DNA of 32,269 nt from Planctomycetaceae bacterium. GTDB taxonomy: Bacteria > Planctomycetota > Phycisphaerae > Phycisphaerales > SM1A02. Positions 1 through 9,111 of the stretch are shown piece by piece (position 1 is the stretch's first letter; each line of letters opens with the position of its first letter). The notes under the pieces are model-generated. The model had not been told where the DNA came from. It saw only the letters and a list, made by a program, of their open reading frames with translations, and searched no databases. The stretch is from contig CANJHD010000026.1 of assembly GCA_947474065.1 (NCBI GenBank), forward strand, positions 1 through 32,269. The letters are read 5' to 3'. The translations under genes and the position numbers were made by a program.

Positions 1-1
1 G

Positions 2-601
2 AATGCGATCATCAATCCGGCCACGGATGTGGCGGGTGTTGGTTGGATTCTTGGACGTCTTTGGTATCCGTATCAGCGTCCGACTTTTGTCACGCCGCCA
101 TTTGCCGGCTACGTCAGTGGTCACAGTACCTATAGTCGCGCCGCGGCAGAGGTGCTCACGGTGCTCACCGGCGATGCGTTCTTCCCAGGCGGCGTGGGTG
201 AATACGTCTGCGCGCACAACGAATTTCTAGTGTTTGAAGATGGCCCAAGTGTCGATGTGAAACTGCAGTGGGCTACCTACCGCGACGCGGCGGAGCAGAG
301 CGCGCTGAGTCGAATTTGGGGTGGAATTCATCCCCCATTCGACGACATGCCGGGGCGTGCCATCGGCAAGCAAGTTGCGGGGCGAGCGTGGTCTCGTGCT
401 CGTCAGTTGTGGAATACACCGAGCTCGTGTGATGCAGACCTTGACGGCAGCGGCGGTTGTGATGGCGCTGATCTTGGCATCCTGCTCGCTGCGTGGGGCC
501 CAGTCACTGATCATCCGGCGCCCGACCTCAATGGCGATAGCGTGGTGAACGGCGCAGACCTTGGTCTGATGATCGGCGCGTGGGGACCGTGCGTTCACTA
601 G
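2..601 (+). CDS. Vanadium haloperoxidase/PAP2-like secreted protein with dockerin-like C-terminus (5' partial)
   Basis: The reading frame is open from the first bases, so the N-terminal part lies outside the window; 199 residues are visible. Two acid-phosphatase/vanadium-haloperoxidase signatures are present: GYVSGHSTYSRAAAEVL (the Ser-Gly-His motif that binds the phosphate or vanadate oxygens) and RIWGGIHPPFDDMPGRAIG (Arg plus the His that coordinates vanadate in haloperoxidases). The C-terminal ~60 residues hold two dockerin-like motifs (DLDGSGGCDGADLGILLAAWG and DLNGDSVVNGADLGLMIGAWG), a type shared by six other proteins in this window. The architecture fits an exported enzyme that oxidises halides or hydrolyses phosphate esters. 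The two activities cannot be separated without motif 1, which is missing. It converges with the pseudouridine synthase gene, 27 bp away. Confidence 0.8.
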   Translation, partial: NAIINPATDVAGVGWILGRLWYPYQRPTFVTPPFAGYVSGHSTYSRAAAEVLTVLTGDAFFPGGVGEYVCAHNEFLVFEDGPSVDVKLQWATYRDAAEQSALSRIWGGIHPPFDDMPGRAIGKQVAGRAWSRARQLWNTPSSCDADLDGSGGCDGADLGILLAAWGPVTDHPAPDLNGDSVVNGADLGLMIGAWGPCVH

Positions 602-628
602 CCGTTCCCTCATTGATCATTCTTCATC

Positions 629-1390
629 TCAACGCAATTCACGTGGCAGCGGAATTGTTGCGTCCGCTGCAACCTGCTTGAAGTGCGCTGGGAGCGGGCA
701 GGTCACCGTCACGGGTGCACCCGTTGTCGGATGTGCAAATGCCAGGGTGAGCGCGTGGAGCGCAAGCGGCTGCATGGCGCGACCCTTGGGCGGTCTGCTC
801 GTGATGGGCGGCAGATCAACTCGGTAGACGGATTCCCCAACAACCGGGCAGCCGAGTTCCGCCATATGCGCGCGGATCTGGTGCAGTCGTCCGGTTTCGA
901 TTTCTACATCTAAGAGCGTGCGCCGATGTCCGGAGCCAAGTGACTTCCAGCGCGTGATGGCAGGGCGACCACCACCGTGGTGATCGACAAGCGAAATCTT
1001 CATATCGCCGCGCCGCACTTCGTCAAGCGGAAGTTCGATGCTGCCCTCCGGACGCGGCGGCTTGCCTTCAACGATCGTCATGTAGCGCTTGCGAACGGTG
1101 CGCGCCGCAAACTGCGCGCGCAGGGCGTCGTATGCGCTCGCTTCTAATGCAATGATGATGGCGCCGCTTGAGTCGCGATCAAGACGGTGCACGAGTCCAA
1201 AGTCGCGCGCCTCGCCGAGCGAACTTGCGAAGGCGCCCCAGCGCGCAAAGATTCCATTCATCAGACTGTCATCGCGATGGCCGAGTCCGGGTTCGCTGAC
1301 CACGCCCGCGGGCTTGGCGATGACAAGGAAGCCTGCATCCTCATAGAGGACATCAAACTGGACTGCTGGATTTGGAATGGGCTGCGTCAT
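629..1390 (-). CDS. RluA-family RNA pseudouridine synthase
   Basis: A 253-residue protein of the RluA family, which isomerises specific uridines in rRNA or tRNA to pseudouridine. Seen: the N-terminal LYEDAGFLVIAKPAGVVSEPG block, the catalytic HRLDRDSSG motif (residues 68-76, Asp71 as the presumed nucleophile), and the later ETGRLHQIRAHMAELGCPVVGE block that closes the active site. There is no N-terminal S4 domain, so this is the short form. The start at 1390 (MTQPIPNP) is preferred over an in-frame ATG at 1456, because the longer version would overlap the divergent deacetylase gene starting at 1434. The exact RNA target cannot be told from sequence. Confidence 0.9.
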   Translation of the reverse strand: MTQPIPNPAVQFDVLYEDAGFLVIAKPAGVVSEPGLGHRDDSLMNGIFARWGAFASSLGEARDFGLVHRLDRDSSGAIIIALEASAYDALRAQFAARTVRKRYMTIVEGKPPRPEGSIELPLDEVRRGDMKISLVDHHGGGRPAITRWKSLGSGHRRTLLDVEIETGRLHQIRAHMAELGCPVVGESVYRVDLPPITSRPPKGRAMQPLALHALTLAFAHPTTGAPVTVTCPLPAHFKQVAADATIPLPRELR

Positions 1391-1433
1391 GGCTTCGTAT
1401 GATCGCGATGGTAGCTCGTAGCGAAGGTCGCGT

Positions 1434-2213
1434 ATGAAGCATGCAGATCCAGCCATCCTCCTGAGTTTCGATGTCGAGGAGTTTGACGCCCCGGTTTCCC
1501 GGGGTCGCGAGATGTCGATGGCTGAACAGATGGAGCAGGGCGGGCGCGGTCAAGAACGCACGCTTTCACTGCTTGATGCCTTGCAAGTGCCGACCACCAT
1601 GTTTACGACGGCCAACTTCGCGGAGTGGCATCCAGAGCTGATCGCTCGGGCTGCCCGAAGCCATGAAATAGCAAGCCACGCCCATTGGCATGCCAGTTTC
1701 AAGATTGAGGACCTTGCCACAAGTCGTGCCGTCTTGCGCGCGGCAAGCGCCCAAGAGGTGCTGGGATTTCGTCGACCGCGTCTGCAGCACACCGACCCGG
1801 CCGCCATCCACGCGGCCGGCTATGCATACGACAGTTCGGTCAACCCGATCTGGCTGCCCGGTCGGTACAGCAACCGCGCGTTACCCCGGGTTCCGTATCG
1901 GGTCGATGGGATCCTTGAAGTGCCGATCTCTACCACTCCGGGTCTGCGGATGCCGCTGTTCTGGCTGGCGTGGAAGAACCTGCCAATGCCCATCGTGCGC
2001 GAGGCGTGCGAGCGTTGCCTTGCTGCGGACGGCATGCTGAATCTCTTCTGGCATCCGTGGGAGTTCATTGATCTGCGTAGTGCTGGTCTACCGCTTCACA
2101 TGCGGCGGGTGGACGGCGAGCGCATGTGCGATCGATTTGCGGCGTTCGTGGAATGGCTCCGGTCCCGCGGGCGGTTCGCCACATTCACGGACTGGATGGC
2201 GCGCGGGATATGA
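1434..2213 (+). CDS. Polysaccharide deacetylase (NodB homology domain)
   Basis: A 259-residue single-domain protein of carbohydrate esterase family 4 type, with no signal peptide. Motif 1 is SFDVEEFD (residues 11-18, Asp13 as candidate base), motif 2 is SHAHWH (His82 and His86 as zinc ligands), and motif 3 is GFRRPRL (111-117). The C-terminal FWHPWEF segment supplies the conserved His. The closest style is the group that deacetylates lipid-linked or exopolysaccharide sugars (polysaccharide-deacetylase with a DUF3473-like tail), so a role in cell-surface sugar modification is inferred. It is divergent from the pseudouridine synthase gene (43 bp between starts) and its stop lies 7 bp before the channel gene, suggesting co-transcription. 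Confidence 0.87.
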   Translation: MKHADPAILLSFDVEEFDAPVSRGREMSMAEQMEQGGRGQERTLSLLDALQVPTTMFTTANFAEWHPELIARAARSHEIASHAHWHASFKIEDLATSRAVLRAASAQEVLGFRRPRLQHTDPAAIHAAGYAYDSSVNPIWLPGRYSNRALPRVPYRVDGILEVPISTTPGLRMPLFWLAWKNLPMPIVREACERCLAADGMLNLFWHPWEFIDLRSAGLPLHMRRVDGERMCDRFAAFVEWLRSRGRFATFTDWMARGI

Positions 2214-2220
2214 TTCCGCC

Positions 2221-4806
2221 ATGGAACGAGCGATAAAGGGAATAGTTTCTGTGCTGCTTGCGATGACAATCATCGCGCGTGCGGGTGCCGCTGATAGTGC
2301 GTTGCTGAACAGTCAATCCACGTCCGGTTCGGCCGTGGCGGTTGATCCGCGCTTGGAAGAGATCGCCCGACTCAACGCCGAAACTTCAGCGGAAACTATT
2401 CGGGTGCGGGCTGCACAGGATCATGCCACCGAGGTGCTCGGCCGTCTGAAAGTCTCGATCAGCGATCTTCGTGCTATCAAGGAAGCGGATGAACGGCGCG
2501 TACTTCTTGCGGGAAACGGATCTGGTCCCATTACTGAGGTCCTTGTACGTCATCGCGATTCGTTGCCATCACTTGTCAACGAGCGTCGTGATTTAGAAAC
2601 CGTGCGAGCCGCGGCGGCTTCGGCTGAGATCGATCGACTGAACGCGTCAGAGGAGCTTTCGCGCCTTGAACGACCAGCCGATGCTGTCGAAGCGTTGATC
2701 GCGGAGCAGCCGACCGGGCGCGCCACCGCAGCGGAGTTAGCGCCGCTTCTTCGCGCACGGGCTGATCAGTACCTGCGTCCGTTGGTGTCGGCGCTGACCG
2801 CGTCATCGGGGATTCTTGTCGAGGAAGTAGCCGCTCGAGCCGAATACACGGGGCTGCTTGAGCAGTATCGCAATTTCATCGATGCGCACTTGCTGTGGCT
2901 GCCCGACATGCCAGTCATTGGGGAGCGTGATTTGCGCGCAGTTCCTGAACACATCGGTCGATATACGGCGCGATCGTTCTGGAGTGCCATTGGCGAGAAT
3001 GTCCTGGATAGCTTCCGCTATCGACCATTCCGTTGGATTGGCTGTGCGGTGTTGGTGCTGTCAGTGGTCTTGGTTCGTGGCAGATTCTTTCGATTTCTAT
3101 CAACTACAGCCGTCCATGGAGGCGCTACTGAGGTTGGATTGGCAACCATCGCTCGTACGGTTGTTGAAGCGGCAGTCACTGCCGCGCCGATCCCACTGGC
3201 ACTTGCATTTGTTGGCAATCTCATTGAATCGACGCCCGCTGCTTCCACCGCGGCACCATTTGGGTATGCGATGAATGCCGTTTCAGGTCTCGCGTTCTTG
3301 ATACTTTTTGCATTGGCGTTGACTTCACACAGCGGAGCAGCAGAACGACAACTTGGTTGGTCACTGAGAACGGCGGCGTCAATCCGCCACGCCATGTTGG
3401 TGCTCGCAGGTGGATTTCTTCCGGCTCTCTTTATCGCACAAGCAAGCATCAATATGGAGGGAATTGCCGGGAGCGACGAGATGGCGCGCCTTGCAATCAT
3501 TGCTGCGCTTCTGATACTGACCGGCGTTTCTGTGCGCCTGTTCCGACCGTCGCACGGTGTGTTCTCTGGCATGATTGCGGCACATCCCACGGGTTGGATT
3601 TCCATGCTTCGTCCCGTTTGGTACTCGGCGTTTGTGATGCTTCCGGTTGCGCTCGCCCTTGGTGCTGCGGCTGGATATGTGATTACTGCCACCACGGTCA
3701 TTGAGAACATTGCGCGCAGTTACTGGGTGATCTTGCTCTTGGCGATTGGTATCTCCGTGCTTGAACGCCTCGGCAGCGGGGCGCTGGACCGACTTGATCT
3801 TTCCGGCCAATTAGAGGCACGTGAAGAGGCGCGCTTTGCCGAACAGTTGCGCAGCTTTGGCAGGCTGCTCTTGGCGATCGTCACCGTTGGAGGATTCGCG
3901 TGGGCGTGGCATGACTTGATTCCCGCGCTCGGCGTAGTGAACAATATTGCGGTGTGGACTGTGTCGAGTGGTGATGGAAGTACGCGCGTGCCGGTGACTG
4001 TGCGCGACGCGACGTTCTGCTTGGCAACGGTTGTTGTAACGATGTCGTTGGTGCGCGACCTGCCGGGAATCATCAACATCGTGATTCTTCGACGCTTCCC
4101 GATTGATCGAAGTGCGCGCTATGCCCTGGTCGCGCTCGGGCGTTACCTCATTGTTATCACAGGATTTATTGTCGCCCTGGCGTGCCTGCGCATTCGTTGG
4201 ACCGACGTGCAATGGCTTGCCGCAGCGGTCACGGTTGGACTTGGCTTCGGCTTACAGGAGATCTTTGCGAACTTCGTTTCCGGGCTGATTTTGCTGGCGG
4301 AACGACCCGTGCGCATCGGGGATCTCATCACCGTCGACGGGATTTCTGGACGAGTGACACGCATCGCAGCGCGTGCCACCACGCTCTTGGACTTCGACAA
4401 TAAAGATGTCATCATTCCGAACAAGCAGCTGATCACCGGAAAGATTGTCAACTGGACGCTGCAGGAATCATGCGTTCGTGTGACGGTGCGCGTCTCAGTA
4501 GAGGCGGACGCTGATCTTGATTCCGCTGTCGCCGGACTGCGCGAGGCTGCAGCTGGTTCTGCGGGAGTCATCGCTAATCCAGGTCCGGAGGTGTTGCTGG
4601 TTGGATTTACGGCTGGGTCAGCGGATATTGACGTGTCCATCTATGTTGCACGTCCGACTGATCTGCAGCCCGCGCGACATGATCTTGTTGGTCGTAGTAA
4701 GCGCATACTGACAGAGCGCGGTATTGCAATTGCGATCCCGCAGCTCGATGTTCATGTCCACGGCGCAAACGTGCCAAGTGCGAGTACGTTGCCAGTATCG
4801 CGCTGA
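2221..4806 (+). CDS. Large MscS-family mechanosensitive channel
   Basis: An 861-residue protein with a signal peptide (MERAIKGIVSVLLAMTIIA..), a periplasmic helical region of about 250 residues with coiled-coil-like LERL/ETVRA stretches, many membrane helices, and a C-terminal MscS core. The pore helix and beta domain are plain: AAAVTVGLGFGLQEIFANF, VSGLILLAERPVRIGDLI, then GRVTRIAARATTL and the conserved DVIIPNKQLI. This layout is that of the MscK/MscM-like large channels that release solutes on osmotic downshift. The frame stays open upstream to 2068, but that would overlap the deacetylase; the ATG at 2221 directly precedes a signal peptide. A second, different MscS channel lies at 10460-11998. 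Confidence 0.9.
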   Translation: MERAIKGIVSVLLAMTIIARAGAADSALLNSQSTSGSAVAVDPRLEEIARLNAETSAETIRVRAAQDHATEVLGRLKVSISDLRAIKEADERRVLLAGNGSGPITEVLVRHRDSLPSLVNERRDLETVRAAAASAEIDRLNASEELSRLERPADAVEALIAEQPTGRATAAELAPLLRARADQYLRPLVSALTASSGILVEEVAARAEYTGLLEQYRNFIDAHLLWLPDMPVIGERDLRAVPEHIGRYTARSFWSAIGENVLDSFRYRPFRWIGCAVLVLSVVLVRGRFFRFLSTTAVHGGATEVGLATIARTVVEAAVTAAPIPLALAFVGNLIESTPAASTAAPFGYAMNAVSGLAFLILFALALTSHSGAAERQLGWSLRTAASIRHAMLVLAGGFLPALFIAQASINMEGIAGSDEMARLAIIAALLILTGVSVRLFRPSHGVFSGMIAAHPTGWISMLRPVWYSAFVMLPVALALGAAAGYVITATTVIENIARSYWVILLLAIGISVLERLGSGALDRLDLSGQLEAREEARFAEQLRSFGRLLLAIVTVGGFAWAWHDLIPALGVVNNIAVWTVSSGDGSTRVPVTVRDATFCLATVVVTMSLVRDLPGIINIVILRRFPIDRSARYALVALGRYLIVITGFIVALACLRIRWTDVQWLAAAVTVGLGFGLQEIFANFVSGLILLAERPVRIGDLITVDGISGRVTRIAARATTLLDFDNKDVIIPNKQLITGKIVNWTLQESCVRVTVRVSVEADADLDSAVAGLREAAAGSAGVIANPGPEVLLVGFTAGSADIDVSIYVARPTDLQPARHDLVGRSKRILTERGIAIAIPQLDVHVHGANVPSASTLPVSR

Positions 4807-4840
4807 TCGTTTCATATCTCCATTCTTCGCTCGGATTTTC

Positions 4841-6037
4841 ATGCAACAAACGCCACGCAACTTTGGAACATCCGCTCGCCTTCAGCCCTTTGGCGAGAGC
4901 GTGTTTGCCACGATTTCTCGGCTGGCAGCGCAACATGGCGCAGTAAATCTCGGGCAGGGATTTCCCAACTTTGACGGCCCGCAGTTTGTGAAGGATGCCG
5001 GCATGCGGGCGATTCAGGAAGGATTCGGTCAGTATGCGCGGACCTTCGGATTGCCGGAGTTGAACGCCGCAGTCGCTGCGCGCTTTCGTGCTACGAGCGG
5101 TATCGAAGTTTCGCCGGATGCGGAAGTGACCGTCACGAGCGGCTGTACGGAAGCGATTGCAGCAGTGATGCTTGGGTTGATCAATCCGGGCGATGAAGTG
5201 GTGCTGGTAGAGCCGTTCTATGACTCGTATGCCGCATGCGTGGCGCTCGCTGGCGGAACGGTGCGCGCGGTGCGCCTACACGCGCCGGACTTTGCATTTC
5301 CGCTTGAAGAACTTCGTCGGGTGGTTGGACCGCGCACCAAGGCAATCCTGATCAATAGCCCGCACAACCCAGTTGGCCGGGTGCTCACGCGCTCGGAATT
5401 GGATGGCATTGCGGCGATTGCGCGTGCGGCTGACTGCCTCGTCTTCTCTGACGAGGTGTATGAGGAGATCTGGTTTGGAGAGCCGCCAGTATCCATTGCA
5501 ACACTTCCAGGCATGCGCGAGCGCACGGTGGTGATGTCAAGCCTCGGGAAGACGTTTAGCCTGACCGGTTGGAAGATCGGCTGGACTATTGCGCCCCCCA
5601 ATCTGACAGCGGGTATTCGCGCTGCACACCAATTCTTGACGTTCTGCAGCGCCACTCCGCTGCAGCGCGCGGCCGTGGACGCCTTGCAGGCGCCGCGTTC
5701 GTACTTTGAGGCTCTGCGCGCTGACTACCTCACGCGCCGTAACGCCATGCTGACGGTCTTGCGCGGCGCTGGATTTGACCCCTACATTCCGGACGGCTCG
5801 TACTTCGTGGTTGCGGAGCACGGCAAGTTTGGATTTGCCAATGACTTCGCCTTTGCACTTCACCTTGTAGAGAAGGTGGGTGTGGCCTGCATTCCGTGCA
5901 GTGCGTTCTATGCGCCACAGGCTGATGGTTCCAAGGACGCAGAGGCATGCAGTCTGGTCCGCTTTGCATTCTGCAAGACGGATGAGACTATTCGTGATGC
6001 CGCGAATCGCCTGCGAGCACTCGGCGCGCGTTCATAA
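4841..6037 (+). CDS. PLP-dependent class I/II aminotransferase (kynurenine/methionine aminotransferase-like)
   Basis: A 398-residue fold-type I aminotransferase. Seen in order: NLGQGFPNFDGP (residues 36-46, typical of the kynurenine aminotransferase/glutamine transaminase K/YbdL group), SGCTEAI (PLP-phosphate contact), NSPHNPVGR (172-180; Asn176 contacts PLP), FSDEVYE (Asp204 pairs with the pyridine nitrogen, Tyr207), SSLGKTFSLTGWKIGW (Lys237 forms the Schiff base), and an Arg near the C-terminus (LVRFAFCK) for the substrate carboxylate. It probably transfers amino groups from aromatic or sulfur amino acids; substrate specificity is inference. The start at 4841 is chosen because the longer frame overlaps the channel gene; the gap to that gene is 34 bp. 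It converges with the M48 peptidase. Confidence 0.9.
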   Translation: MQQTPRNFGTSARLQPFGESVFATISRLAAQHGAVNLGQGFPNFDGPQFVKDAGMRAIQEGFGQYARTFGLPELNAAVAARFRATSGIEVSPDAEVTVTSGCTEAIAAVMLGLINPGDEVVLVEPFYDSYAACVALAGGTVRAVRLHAPDFAFPLEELRRVVGPRTKAILINSPHNPVGRVLTRSELDGIAAIARAADCLVFSDEVYEEIWFGEPPVSIATLPGMRERTVVMSSLGKTFSLTGWKIGWTIAPPNLTAGIRAAHQFLTFCSATPLQRAAVDALQAPRSYFEALRADYLTRRNAMLTVLRGAGFDPYIPDGSYFVVAEHGKFGFANDFAFALHLVEKVGVACIPCSAFYAPQADGSKDAEACSLVRFAFCKTDETIRDAANRLRALGARS

Positions 6038-6047
6038 CGGCGAGCGA

Positions 6048-6884
6048 TCACTTGCTCTTTGGAGCGCCGCCGTCGCGTGCGAGTGCAGCCTCGTAGAGAC
6101 GCATCGCCTTTGGCATGATCTTGTTCAATCGAACGATGCGCGTTTCGTCGCTCGGGTGAGTGGAGAGAAACTCAGGCGGAGCGCCGGATTTCTCAGACAT
6201 TCGCCTCCACAGCGTGATCGCGGAACGTGGGTCGTAACCTGCATCAGCGGCGATCATCAATCCGAGGTTGTCCGCTTCTGATTCCTGCAAGCGACTCCAC
6301 GGAAGCAGAACTCCAACATTGGAGCCGAGCCCCAGCGCGGCCATGGTTGCTTGCTGTGCTGCCGGGCTCATGTCTCCGAGTGCCACCGCCGTTCCCTGCA
6401 TTGCGCCTTGGATGAGCACATTGCCGGAAATGCGCTCGCCGGCGTGGCGCGCAATGGCGTGCGATGCCTCATGTCCCATGACCACTGCTAGTTCATCGTC
6501 GGTCTGCGCCATACGCAGAAGTCCTGTGTAGACCGCGGACTTTCCACCCGGAAGCGCCCAAGCGTTCACGGTTGCAGGATCGTCGATCACCGTCCATTGC
6601 CAGTCAAAGTCTTTGATGGCATTGTGATGAAGCCGATCGGAAGCCTCCTCGATCCGAGAAGCCACGCGCTGTACGCGGTCATAATCCGGACCGGAAGTCA
6701 CCTTCTTCACGCCTTTCTCTGAGAGTGCCGCTTGGTACGCCTCGTCGCCAAGTTGCCGCTCCTCACTCTGTGAAAGAATGTTCAGTTGGCTGCGGTGAGT
6801 GCCGCTCACTGTGTTGCACGGAATGACCGCGGTAATGCAGGCGATCGGAGTAGCGCGGAGTAGAAGTCGAAGGCTGCGTTGCAT
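6048..6884 (-). CDS. M48-family zinc metalloprotease, secreted or lipoprotein
   Basis: A 278-residue peptidase. An N-terminal hydrophobic stretch (SLRLLLRATPIACITAVIPC) could be a signal peptide or a non-canonical lipobox ending at Cys23. The catalytic motif is MGHEASHAIARHAGE (zinc ligands His138 and His142, base Glu139), with the third ligand in LQESEADNLG (about 200-208). A C-terminal STHPSDETRI motif is typical of the periplasmic BepA/LoiP/YcaL-like branch, which degrades misassembled envelope proteins. The start at 6884 (MQRSLRL) gives a clean export signal; the frame extends to 7133 but would run into the DUF155 gene. It is the last gene of a long minus-strand run; a 47-bp gap separates it from DUF155. 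Confidence 0.88.
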   Translation of the reverse strand: MQRSLRLLLRATPIACITAVIPCNTVSGTHRSQLNILSQSEERQLGDEAYQAALSEKGVKKVTSGPDYDRVQRVASRIEEASDRLHHNAIKDFDWQWTVIDDPATVNAWALPGGKSAVYTGLLRMAQTDDELAVVMGHEASHAIARHAGERISGNVLIQGAMQGTAVALGDMSPAAQQATMAALGLGSNVGVLLPWSRLQESEADNLGLMIAADAGYDPRSAITLWRRMSEKSGAPPEFLSTHPSDETRIVRLNKIMPKAMRLYEAALARDGGAPKSK

Positions 6885-6931
6885 AAGAGGATGGTAGTGA
6901 GCAGGGTGCGGGTTGGGCGGCAGCATGATTA

Positions 6932-8017
6932 CTAACTTCGCATGAGCACAAACATCTCGAGCGCAATCAGCACAATGACTACTAATTCCAACAACTCCGC
7001 GCGTATCTGAACCTGCCTGTCGCGGAGCTTTTCGTAGATTGAATCGAGTGCCTCGAGCTTCCGTAGAACGGACCGCTCGTAGTCGTCGATATGCAGGCGA
7101 TGTGTTGCGGATTGATGGAGCCGGGCAAGCCACTGATCGCCGAACAACTTGAGTGCGTTGTTGACCGACTCGAAGAGTGCTGCCGCATCAATTTGCAGCT
7201 CGGCAATGCGACGTGTGTGCCGCCCGGTCTGCACAGAAAGTATGCGGGCTCCGCGCATGGATTGACCAGCCGTGCGAAATGCCTCCTCAAGGGCATCGTC
7301 AAGGCGATCATCAAGCCAACGCATTTCGATGAGTTCGACATTCGCGAATTCAAGCACGGAAAGTGCATCATCCGGAGTCCGATCGACAATCACTGCACCA
7401 TTCCAGTCGATGACGGTGAGGTCATCGTTGCCGTAGCTCGTGCACGCAGACACTGCATCCCGAACTTGTTCGGGCGCCAACACTCCCTCTTCAGCGCGCA
7501 AAATGCGGGCGAGCAGTTCGTCTGGAAGTCCTGCGCGGAGGTCATCGCCATTGGGAAGGAGCGCAAACACCATGTAATCCTCACACCGCGCTGAAAGTGC
7601 GGGGCGAACGATCGCGTTGCCGAGTACGCCAATCATGTCCTGGGCAACGGTTCGCGCAGCATCTCGGAGCGCCGATTGGCTCACGAGGGTGCGCGCGAGT
7701 TCCGGCAATGCATGCGCTGGTCCGTTGAGGGCAATGTCAATGCGCACACTCATGGCGCCGAAGTGAAAGATCGTGACATGCGCACGCGGCATGACTTCGA
7801 AATGTTCGAGGCGGATCGGTGCCATCTCAATAGAAACTCGGAGTGGGCGACTCTCAAAGTCGGCACCGGCGACGTTGCGATCGCTCGTTGCAAGGCCAAT
7901 CCGGCCTGCGCCCGCCACGGAACGCGCGGCGCTTTCAATATCTACAGAAAAACCAGCCTCAAACGCGTGGAAGACGTGGCAGGTGCCCCCGGCGGTGGTT
8001 CGGTCCGTAGCCGTCAT
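6932..8017 (-). CDS. DUF155/RMD1-family membrane-anchored protein
   Basis: A 361-residue protein matching the RMD1/YagE (DUF155) pattern known from yeast mitochondrial proteins and many bacteria. The recognisable blocks are YGNDDLTVIDWNGAVIVD in the middle, VLEFANVELIEMRWLDDRLDDALE, and a C-terminal helix pair LRKLEALDSIYEKLRDRQVQIRAELLEL followed by a single hydrophobic helix VIVLIALEMFVLM. The C-terminal helix is expected to anchor the protein in the membrane. The biochemical function is unknown. Its ATG overlaps the stop of the phosphodiesterase gene by 4 bp (8014-8017), a sign of translational coupling. Confidence 0.85.
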   Translation of the reverse strand: MTATDRTTAGGTCHVFHAFEAGFSVDIESAARSVAGAGRIGLATSDRNVAGADFESRPLRVSIEMAPIRLEHFEVMPRAHVTIFHFGAMSVRIDIALNGPAHALPELARTLVSQSALRDAARTVAQDMIGVLGNAIVRPALSARCEDYMVFALLPNGDDLRAGLPDELLARILRAEEGVLAPEQVRDAVSACTSYGNDDLTVIDWNGAVIVDRTPDDALSVLEFANVELIEMRWLDDRLDDALEEAFRTAGQSMRGARILSVQTGRHTRRIAELQIDAAALFESVNNALKLFGDQWLARLHQSATHRLHIDDYERSVLRKLEALDSIYEKLRDRQVQIRAELLELVVIVLIALEMFVLMRS

Positions 8018-9087
8018 GGCGCACCCTTTGTTGCAGCGGGTGCAATGAGTTGCAGGTCCTGCTTTGCATTTGCTACCGAGCCGGGGATTGCCGGAAGTCC
8101 AAGTAGTTGCATCGCCACATTGCCAACCTCGGCGTTCCGAATTGGCCGCGGGATTGTGTCATTGCCAACATATTCAGAGGCGGGCAACACTGCGCGGCGG
8201 TCGCTATTGAGTGCAACAAGTTCCGCCGGTGCGGTGTCCGCTCCTAGCCAAATGAGTAGCGGAACAATGAAGTTCTCTGACGCTTTGCAGTCACTATGGG
8301 TCCGGAGCGGAACGCCGCCGCCATGGTCTGCAGTCAGCACAATGGCGACGTGTCCGCGGAGAGCTGGATCGGCGTCAATCATTGCAGCAAGCGCAGTCAA
8401 TTCGCCGTCAACTTCCCGAACGGCTGCGCGGTAGCGCGACCCCGAGGTCATGTCCCAGCCGAAGCCATGCCCAGCCACGTCGGGGGCAGCGAAATGTAGA
8501 AACAGAAGCGAGCGCTTTGGATGTGCAGCAAACCACCCGGTGGCAACATCCCGCGCCATGCGAGAGGTTCCGGCGGTGCAAAATAAATCCACCTTGTCTT
8601 TGCCGTCGTCGTCGCCGTCCTGATCCGGTGCGCCTTCGTTTTCATCAAAGCTCTGAGAAAGCAGGGCGAATTTGTTCTTGGTGGCAACGATTGCGGTCTT
8701 CAACCCATGGTCGTGTGCTACATCAAACATGCTGGTGACGTAGGCGCCGTGGTTCTTGCACAGCGTGCCGCCGTTGCGCGCTGCCGGGGGGTCGGCGTTC
8801 TCCGTCCAGCCGTGGCCGGACGGTCCGCCAACGGGGCGACTCGTCACCATCGAAACGTGATTGGGCAGTGTGACTGTGCAATCCGCATCGGAGCGCGCCT
8901 GCATCGTGTGCGGCCCGTGTAGCAAGCGCGTGAAACCAGGCAGGGCGCCATCCTCTGGACCATCGATTGCATCGGGGCGCAAGCCATCGACGCTGATAAC
9001 GATCACATGATCAAAGATGGGATTTGCAGCTGGCGTACTTGCAGCGCTGCATGTCAGAAGGAGGGCGGCAATTGTGAACACGGTCAT
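8014..9087 (-). CDS. Secreted type I phosphodiesterase/nucleotide pyrophosphatase (alkaline phosphatase superfamily)
   Basis: A 357-residue protein with an N-terminal signal peptide (MTVFTIAALLLTCSAAS..). Metal and catalytic signatures of the NPP branch are present: VISVDGLRPDA (Asp34 ligand), TVTLPNHVSM (Thr73 as nucleophile, the TLPNH form typical of NPP enzymes), FAAPDVAGHGFG (Asp and His ligands), and LTADHGGG followed by THSD. It should hydrolyse phosphodiester or phosphomonoester bonds outside the cytoplasm. An acidic insertion (DQDGDDDGKDKVDLF) looks like a calcium-binding loop. It lies 24 bp downstream of the P450 gene and overlaps the DUF155 gene. Confidence 0.86.
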   Translation of the reverse strand: MTVFTIAALLLTCSAASTPAANPIFDHVIVISVDGLRPDAIDGPEDGALPGFTRLLHGPHTMQARSDADCTVTLPNHVSMVTSRPVGGPSGHGWTENADPPAARNGGTLCKNHGAYVTSMFDVAHDHGLKTAIVATKNKFALLSQSFDENEGAPDQDGDDDGKDKVDLFCTAGTSRMARDVATGWFAAHPKRSLLFLHFAAPDVAGHGFGWDMTSGSRYRAAVREVDGELTALAAMIDADPALRGHVAIVLTADHGGGVPLRTHSDCKASENFIVPLLIWLGADTAPAELVALNSDRRAVLPASEYVGNDTIPRPIRNAEVGNVAMQLLGLPAIPGSVANAKQDLQLIAPAATKGAP

Positions 9088-9111
9088 CGGAACTCCCGAG
9101 TTTCAGGTGTT

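Noticed and set aside
227-613. Minus-strand frame of 128 residues over the haloperoxidase gene
   Set aside because: It is antisense to clear catalytic motifs and lacks any family resemblance.
3018-3710. Minus-strand frame of 230 residues over the large MscS gene
   Set aside because: Composition is Ala/Arg/Ser-rich antisense of membrane helices; the plus strand encodes a continuous channel.
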